This document shows, one piece after another, positions 7,906-11,327 of a DNA stretch of 11,327 nucleotides; position 1 is the stretch's first letter, and every line of letters begins with the position of its first letter. The position numbers and the translations under genes are program-made. The notes beneath the pieces are model-generated. The model made no database searches, had not been told where the DNA came from, and saw only the letters and a list, made by a program, of their open reading frames with translations. Origin of the DNA: Syntrophomonadaceae bacterium (GTDB taxonomy: Bacteria; Bacillota; Syntrophomonadia; Syntrophomonadales; Syntrophomonadaceae); NCBI GenBank assembly GCA_031265005.1, contig JAISDD010000212.1, positions 1 to 11,327 on the forward strand, given 5' to 3'.

Positions 7906-7942
7906 AACCATCAGTCTTTCCTTCTTTTACTTTTTGATGGTT
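7906..7942 (-). terminator. Weak terminator-like hairpin downstream of the lipoprotein cassette
   Basis: AACCATCA (7906-7913) and TGATGGTT (7935-7942) form a perfect 8-bp stem with a 21-base loop. An outer 5-bp stem, CGGAG (7893-7897) with CTCCG (7944-7948), may extend it. On the minus strand the hairpin ends in TTTT, so it could stop transcripts from the DUF4823-like gene before they run into cas3. The long loop and short T run make it a weak terminator. Confidence 0.35.
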
Positions 7943-7956
7943 CCTCCGATATTTTG

Positions 7957-7988
7957 GGTCAAGGGGACAATCCACCGTCCCCTTGACC
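7957..7988. repeat. REP-like perfect 12-bp palindromic hairpin
   Basis: GGTCAAGGGGAC (7957-7968) and GTCCCCTTGACC (7977-7988) are exact inverted copies around an 8-base loop. There is no T run on either side, so it is not a standard intrinsic terminator. Palindromes of the GGGGAC...GTCCCC type with a short loop occur, from memory, as dispersed REP-like elements in several bacterial groups, sometimes near REP-associated (RAYT/Y1) transposases. None is encoded here, and repetition elsewhere in the genome cannot be judged from one window. Confidence 0.5.
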
Positions 7989-8037
7989 ACAAACACGCGG
8001 CTAAAATCAGCACATCACGCCCGGCTTAACAGGGTTT

Positions 8038-8616
8038 TTATTTTATATTTTTAAACCATGTATCAAGCGAATCGCTGAAACGCCCTTTGGGCCCCATAGT
8101 TCCGATGGGGATAATATTCAACAGGATAGTCGGGCAGCCGGCGTTTTGCATGCGTTGTTTGTTGAGCAGCTCCCCGGTTTGCACATCATAAATCTGAACG
8201 GATATATCTATGGAATCTCTCTTCGTTGAGCCATTTGCGCCGGTGCAGGCCATATAGAATTCGTCATTCCATTCCTCTATATCCAAGGTAATCAAATATT
8301 TATCGCCGCGCGCCTTAGCTTCTTCCAATCCTTGTGCGATCGGAAAATTCTGCTCGCTTCTGACAAGACTTCCGAATTTTTTGTGGAATTTATTAAAAAA
8401 TACGCCGGCGGCCTCCTTAGCGCTTCCCTTGTTTTCAGCACGCTCTCCTTTGAAAAAGGTTATTTCATGCCCGTCTTTAGGCTGAATCATGTAAAAACTT
8501 GAACCGGTATCAATCCTTTTATCCTGCTCAAATTTCCCTATTTTCTTTGAAGGGATGACCGAATGGCATCCACCTAACAATAATGAACCCGCTAATATCA
8601 ATGCTGTTTTTTTCAT
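8038..8616 (-). CDS. Putative lipoprotein, DUF4823-like
   Basis: This is a 192-residue envelope lipoprotein of unknown function. The signal peptide MKKTALILAGSLLLGGC ends in an LGGC lipobox, with C17 as the lipidation site. The mature part contains SSFYMIQPKDGHE, a helix EAAGVFFNKFHKKFG, EEAKARGDKYLITLDIEEWND and IDISVQIYDVQTGELLNKQ. That order and spacing resemble, from memory, the DUF4823 family of small lipoproteins. The ATG at 8616 was chosen because it opens the signal peptide and has AAGGAG at good spacing. A longer reading from 8730 would add 38 residues, hide the signal peptide and overlap the upstream gene. It lies 64 bases after the preceding lipoprotein gene and is probably co-transcribed. 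Confidence 0.85.
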   Translation of the reverse strand: MKKTALILAGSLLLGGCHSVIPSKKIGKFEQDKRIDTGSSFYMIQPKDGHEITFFKGERAENKGSAKEAAGVFFNKFHKKFGSLVRSEQNFPIAQGLEEAKARGDKYLITLDIEEWNDEFYMACTGANGSTKRDSIDISVQIYDVQTGELLNKQRMQNAGCPTILLNIIPIGTMGPKGRFSDSLDTWFKNIK

Positions 8617-8680
8617 TTGTATTTCTCCTTGTTGAAAAGTCTGCTTCTCAAAAATTGTGAGAAGGGAACATATCTTATAA

Positions 8681-9199
8681 CTATTTCTTATCCGCTTTTG
8701 TGCCGAGTATAAAAATATGCTCCGCGTCATTAAATTTAAAAGCGGTTCTGTTATCTGCGGGTATGGGGATAATAGTTACGACCGGTAAAGATAAATCCTT
8801 CTCTTCCTCCACGCGGAAAGCCAAATAATAAGGCTTGTTATTCTCTTTATCCCAGCCGTTTCTCCGTAAATAATGTTTATTTTCGCTTAATATATAATCC
8901 CCGCCGCCAATGGACACTTGGTAAGAATCCATAAAATAATACCCCGGGTCTAACTTTTCCTCATAAGTATATGCTTTGGGGAAAGAGGAATTCATCAACA
9001 ATTTGGCTTTGGTAACGCCTATCGCAAACGCGGAAGAAGTTGTGCCGTCGTCATTCAATTTCTTCCATAAAGTCAGCGCGGCTATTCCGTTTTCAGACTG
9101 GAAATTAAAACCGACTTTAGACGGATTGGCGGATTTATTGCCGACAGTCGCGCAAGCCGCAAGGCATAATACTAAACACAACCATAATATTTTTTTCAT
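8681..9199 (-). CDS. Putative lipoprotein of unknown function
   Basis: I do not recognise this 172-residue protein. It has a clear lipoprotein signal, MKKILWLCLVLCLAAC, with an LAAC lipobox and lipidation at C16. The mature sequence looks beta-rich: KVGFNFQSENGIAALTLWKK, SAFAIGVTKAKLLM, LDPGYYFMDSYQVSIGGGDY, KPYYLAFRVEEEK and LPVVTIIPIP. The LDPGYYFMDSYQV segment resembles the cuff of small periplasmic domains in which a gene product 'pays' an extended strand, but I cannot assign a family. The start has an excellent AAGGAG site five bases from the ATG. It lies 47 bases after the beta-barrel gene and 64 bases before the DUF4823-like gene, and may act with them at the outer membrane. Confidence 0.85.
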   Translation of the reverse strand: MKKILWLCLVLCLAACATVGNKSANPSKVGFNFQSENGIAALTLWKKLNDDGTTSSAFAIGVTKAKLLMNSSFPKAYTYEEKLDPGYYFMDSYQVSIGGGDYILSENKHYLRRNGWDKENNKPYYLAFRVEEEKDLSLPVVTIIPIPADNRTAFKFNDAEHIFILGTKADKK

Positions 9200-9246
9200 A
9201 TTTTCTCCTTAGACAACTTTTATTTTATATTGGCAACGCGGCCAAA

Positions 9247-9957
9247 TCAGCTGTTTGCCGCGGTATAGCCCTGCGGCTGCTTTCTGCTCTCAATTTCAAA
9301 ATAATATCTGAACTGCACGCCCCAGCTCAGGCCGTTAAGGTCATCCACAATATCTTTGCTGAATATCTTAGGGTAGCCGTGCCCGTCAAGTTTGGCATTT
9401 TTTGAATATTTGAAATCCACCCCGAGGCCGATTGCTCGGCTGACGCGCACTTCCGCGCCGAAAACCAGGTGCGGGAATATTTTATTGTCCTTATATTTTT
9501 GAGGGCCGTCTTTAAAAGTGGAAAACGCCCAGCTTAACCCGCCGCCGCCGTAAATATTGAAAAATTCAAAAATATTCAGTTTGCCGTAAACGCTCAGCGG
9601 GAAAATATTCTGTTCCATTTTTAAATTATAGCGCCCTGCCAGCGATGACGGGGGACGTATCCTAAAACTAAGCTCGTCTTTGCCCACGGTTTCGTAGCCG
9701 AGCTTGCCGCCAAGCGCAAACCTTTCGTTGAAGTTGTGCTCAAAAAATATGTCCGCGCCTAAGAACATACTTGATTCAGACAGAGAACTTGTGGAAGAGA
9801 TAGAAGATATATTGTTTTTAACCGCGTCAAGATTGGTAGTTTTTGCGGCTTTGCCTAATTTAAGCCCCACGCCTACTTCCTTGACGCCGGCGGCAAAAGC
9901 GGCAGAGGCAGATACATATAAAACTAAAACGCACACAACAGATATTAATGTTCTCAT
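9247..9957 (-). CDS. Putative outer-membrane beta-barrel protein
   Basis: This 236-residue protein has a Sec signal peptide with likely cleavage after A22 (AFA). The mature part has alternating hydrophobic and aromatic strands typical of a small beta-barrel: GVGLKLGKA, SMFLGADIFFEHNF, RFALGGKLGYETVG, FPLSVYGKLNIF, FNIYGGGGLSWAFS, FPHLVFGAEVRVS, IGLGVDFKYSKNA and LSWGVQFRYYFEIE. A Ser-rich linker (ISSISSTSSLSESS) lies near residues 50-63. After the last strand (RYYF) there is a short hydrophilic tail, so the terminal aromatic residue common in porins is missing. GGAGAT before the ATG is a good SD. It is the first gene of the envelope cassette; its substrate or partner is unknown. Confidence 0.82.
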   Translation of the reverse strand: MRTLISVVCVLVLYVSASAAFAAGVKEVGVGLKLGKAAKTTNLDAVKNNISSISSTSSLSESSMFLGADIFFEHNFNERFALGGKLGYETVGKDELSFRIRPPSSLAGRYNLKMEQNIFPLSVYGKLNIFEFFNIYGGGGLSWAFSTFKDGPQKYKDNKIFPHLVFGAEVRVSRAIGLGVDFKYSKNAKLDGHGYPKIFSKDIVDDLNGLSWGVQFRYYFEIESRKQPQGYTAANS

Positions 9958-10182
9958 TTTTTATCTCCATTTGATAAACCATCTAATTTATTTGACGACG
10001 CTTCCGGATTGAAAGGATTTTTCTTTGAATATATCTATTCTTTATTATTTGCTTCGCACCTCCCCCTCCCTATAACCACTGCTATTTTTCAGGAAGAGCT
10101 ACAGGTTAGTTTTTATCATAGCCAAACTGGCAATAACAAGAGAAAATCCTTGGGTTCTAAAGGCTAAATAGACCCCAAAAAA

Positions 10183-10210
10183 GCCATTCAAAGAAAAATT
10201 CTTGAACGGC
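10183..10210 (-). terminator. Intrinsic terminator-type hairpin
   Basis: On the minus strand GCCGTTCAA and TTGAATGGC form a 9-bp stem (one G-U pair) around a 10-base loop, followed by TTTTTT. On the plus strand the same DNA has a single A-C mismatch and is followed by TTTTT. It should work mainly for minus-strand transcripts coming from the MFS gene, perhaps as the second of two tandem terminators. Confidence 0.6.
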
Positions 10211-10266
10211 TTTTTATTTCGCGGAAAATCTCCAAAAACGGCATTTTCAGTTTTGGGCGCATAAAA

Positions 10267-10297
10267 AATCTCCGACCATAAAACAGTATCGGAGATT
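10267..10297 (-). terminator. Intrinsic terminator downstream of the MFS gene
   Basis: AATCTCCGA (10267-10275) and TCGGAGATT (10289-10297) form a perfect 9-bp stem with a 13-base loop. On the minus strand the stem runs straight into a TTTTTT tract. This suits termination of the MFS transcript, about 260 bases after its stop codon, and would insulate the envelope cassette. Confidence 0.65.
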
Positions 10298-10368
10298 GAT
10301 AATTGATTTACACTAAAATTCGGAGTGTGTAGTTTTGATAGCAATCCTCTCTGTTTAAATTCTACCAA

Positions 10369-10403
10369 AAATTCCCTAATAACAGGGAATTTACAGGGAA
10401 ATT
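10369..10403. repeat. Palindrome plus direct repeat built on AGGGAA
   Basis: AAATTCCCT (10369-10377) and AGGGAATTT (10384-10392) form a perfect 9-bp inverted repeat with a 6-base loop. The right arm is then repeated directly: ACAGGGAATTT (10382-10392) and ACAGGGAAATT (10393-10403). Further copies of the core occur as TTCCCT at 10467-10472 and AGGGA at 10505-10509. The cluster may be an insertion-sequence end or remnant, a dispersed repeat or a binding region; the sequence does not decide. Confidence 0.45.
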
Positions 10404-10559
10404 ATGCATTTTTGAATCCTTTATGCTGCCTTTTTTAAGTAACCTCCCCTATACAACCATAAAACATTCCCTATGAAAATAACAGCAAATTAAATATTTT
10501 TATCAGGGATTTTTTTGGATAAAACATATATCCGACTGCCCTTGATTAATTGCCCGCAT

Positions 10560-11327
10560 TTAAGATTTAACGATACCGTTTTCTTCGTCCGTAAAATCAT
10601 TCCTCATACGGTAAAAACCTAAAGCCGTAAGAAAACAGATTAAACCTATAATCAACCACGGCAGGGCCGGCGAAACGGGGCTTAAATATTCCATAAATAC
10701 GCCCGCACTTACCATTCCTAAGCCGGCACCGGCTTGGATAGCCATTGCTTGCATACCTAAAAATCTTCCTCTATTTTTTCCCGGTGCGATATTTGCTATC
10801 AATGAATTCTGCCCCGGCGATACCGCTGTTTGACCTATGGAAGATAAAACAATTGCAACTACGGCTGTAACAAAACTTTGCGCGCGACCGAGTATAATAT
10901 AGCCTAATCCGTAGAGAACAGAGCCTGCTACAAGAGACGTGGTGAGTTTGTGCCTGTTCATTATTTTTGCAGCGTGATATTGTAAAAGCACTACTACTAA
11001 ACCGTCCAACGCAAACAGCCAGCCTATCTGATATTGTGCAAACCCCATATATTTTATACCGTGCAAAGAAAAGCCGGTAATCAGCTGGGCCGATACAAAA
11101 GCTATCAGAAATACCAAAAAGCAGATTTTAGCAAATCTTGCCTCTTTAAGCGATATTAGCATATCTTTAAAAGAAACTTTTGCGCGGATTTCGGCCTCTC
11201 CCTCAGGTGTTGGAGGGATGTCCTGAATTTTTATCAGAACCAATAAAAGCGTCAACAAATAAAACATGCCGGTAATGGCAAACGCCAGTGCAAAAGAGTA
11301 TCCCGCCATAAACCCGCCTGTGGCCGC
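10560..11327 (-). CDS. MFS transporter, C-terminal part (5' end outside the window)
   Basis: The frame stays open to the window edge, so at least 255 residues of a larger major facilitator superfamily transporter are present. The visible part begins in a TGGFMAGYSFALAF segment that resembles the end of the family's motif C, at transmembrane segment 5. A charged central loop (IPPTPEGEAEIRAKVSFKDML) follows, then about six more hydrophobic segments: FAKICFLVFLIAFVSAQL, IGWLFALDGLVVVLLQY, SLVAGSVLYGLGYIILG, FVTAVVAIVLSSIGQTA, GAGLGMVSAGVF and LPWLIIGLICFLTALGF. This is the C-terminal half of a 12-segment drug or metabolite exporter of DHA1 type. The ATG at 11309 is internal, not the true start. 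Substrate cannot be assigned. Confidence 0.88.
   Translation of the reverse strand, partial: AATGGFMAGYSFALAFAITGMFYLLTLLLVLIKIQDIPPTPEGEAEIRAKVSFKDMLISLKEARFAKICFLVFLIAFVSAQLITGFSLHGIKYMGFAQYQIGWLFALDGLVVVLLQYHAAKIMNRHKLTTSLVAGSVLYGLGYIILGRAQSFVTAVVAIVLSSIGQTAVSPGQNSLIANIAPGKNRGRFLGMQAMAIQAGAGLGMVSAGVFMEYLSPVSPALPWLIIGLICFLTALGFYRMRNDFTDEENGIVKS

Larger units (their letters stand above)
7568..8037. other. Gene-free AT-rich spacer between cas3 and the lipoprotein genes
   Basis: No convincing gene lies in these 470 bases. From 7600 to about 7870 the DNA is very AT-rich. Besides the promoter and hairpins listed separately, it contains two small palindromes. TCTATGA (7755-7761) pairs with TCATAGA (7774-7780) around a 12-base loop. 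GTATTA (7794-7799) pairs with TAATAC (7806-7811) around a 6-base centre, an operator-like spacing. The part from about 7890 on is more GC-rich and structured, as if it had a different origin. Confidence 0.6.
9958..10559. other. Non-coding spacer with terminators and repeated motifs
   Basis: No reliable gene is visible in these 602 bases. From the MFS stop toward the beta-barrel gene, the minus strand passes an AGGGAA/TTCCCT motif cluster (10369-10510), then two terminator-type hairpins (10267-10297 and 10183-10210). A purine-rich patch near 10060-10078 (GGGAGGGGGAGG on the minus strand) follows, then about 100 AT-rich bases before the beta-barrel start. The promoter of the envelope cassette should lie in the last part, but I see no clear pair of hexamers. 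Confidence 0.6.

Noticed and set aside
8617..8730. Longer N-terminus for the DUF4823-like lipoprotein
   Set aside because: The extension overlaps the upstream gene by 50 bases, lacks a good SD and would bury the lipoprotein signal peptide that starts at 8616.
10099..10368. An 89-codon minus-strand frame with a TTG start
   Set aside because: It runs through two terminator-type hairpins, has only a weak AGGGA site before TTG and no recognisable domain. It is more likely non-coding structured DNA or a repeat than a gene.
10505..10537. GGATA/TATCC hairpin next to a run of seven T on the plus strand, considered as a terminator for the MFS gene
   Set aside because: On the minus strand, the direction of the MFS gene, the stem is followed by A residues, not T, so it cannot be an intrinsic terminator for that gene.
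1..11327. CRISPR array inside the window
   Set aside because: I looked for regularly spaced repeats of about 30 bases, including after cas2 and before cas3, and saw none. The array should lie beyond base 1.

Overview
The window holds a complete, compact type I-C CRISPR-Cas operon read on the minus strand, followed upstream by a three-gene envelope cassette and the end of a transporter gene, all on the same strand. The coding pattern (lipoproteins with lipoboxes, a signal-peptide beta-barrel protein, strong AAGGAG ribosome binding sites, AT-rich spacers, moderate to low G+C) indicates a Gram-negative bacterium. Elusimicrobiota or a similar anaerobic lineage is a guess from overall style; no rRNA or marker gene is present to settle it.

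Region 1 (1-7567): in transcription order cas3 - cas5c - cas8c (with an internal cas11c) - cas7c - cas4 - cas1 - cas2. Neighbours are 2-10 bases apart or overlap by 1-17 bases, so this is one transcriptional unit. Cas3 is the HD nuclease-helicase. Cas5c is the presumed pre-crRNA processing subunit. Cas8c, Cas11c and Cas7c build Cascade. Cas4, Cas1 and Cas2 form the adaptation module. The 58 bases after cas2 carry GCGCGAA/TTCGCGC motifs and are probably the start of the CRISPR leader. The array itself should lie just beyond base 1; no repeat is visible inside the window.

The most useful find is an internal gene. Within cas8c, an AAGGAGG Shine-Dalgarno sequence lies 8 bases before an in-frame GTG, predicting a 128-residue Cas11c small subunit (2969-3355) that ordinary gene calling would miss.

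Region 2 (7568-8037) is a gene-free, very AT-rich stretch. It contains the likely cas promoter with a flanking 9-bp inverted repeat, several small palindromes, a weak terminator-like hairpin and a perfect 12-bp REP-like hairpin.

Region 3 (8038-9957) encodes an outer-membrane beta-barrel protein and two lipoproteins, one resembling the DUF4823 family, probably co-transcribed.

Region 4 (9958-10559) is non-coding, with two terminator-type hairpins and a cluster of AGGGAA/TTCCCT motifs. Region 5 (10560-11327) is the C-terminal half of an MFS transporter cut by the window edge.

The CRISPR system is of a known type. I do not see a wholly undescribed system. The points that merit attention are the hidden Cas11c, an unusual Cas7c helical insert, substitutions at the presumed Cas5c catalytic positions, and the structured intergenic DNA.
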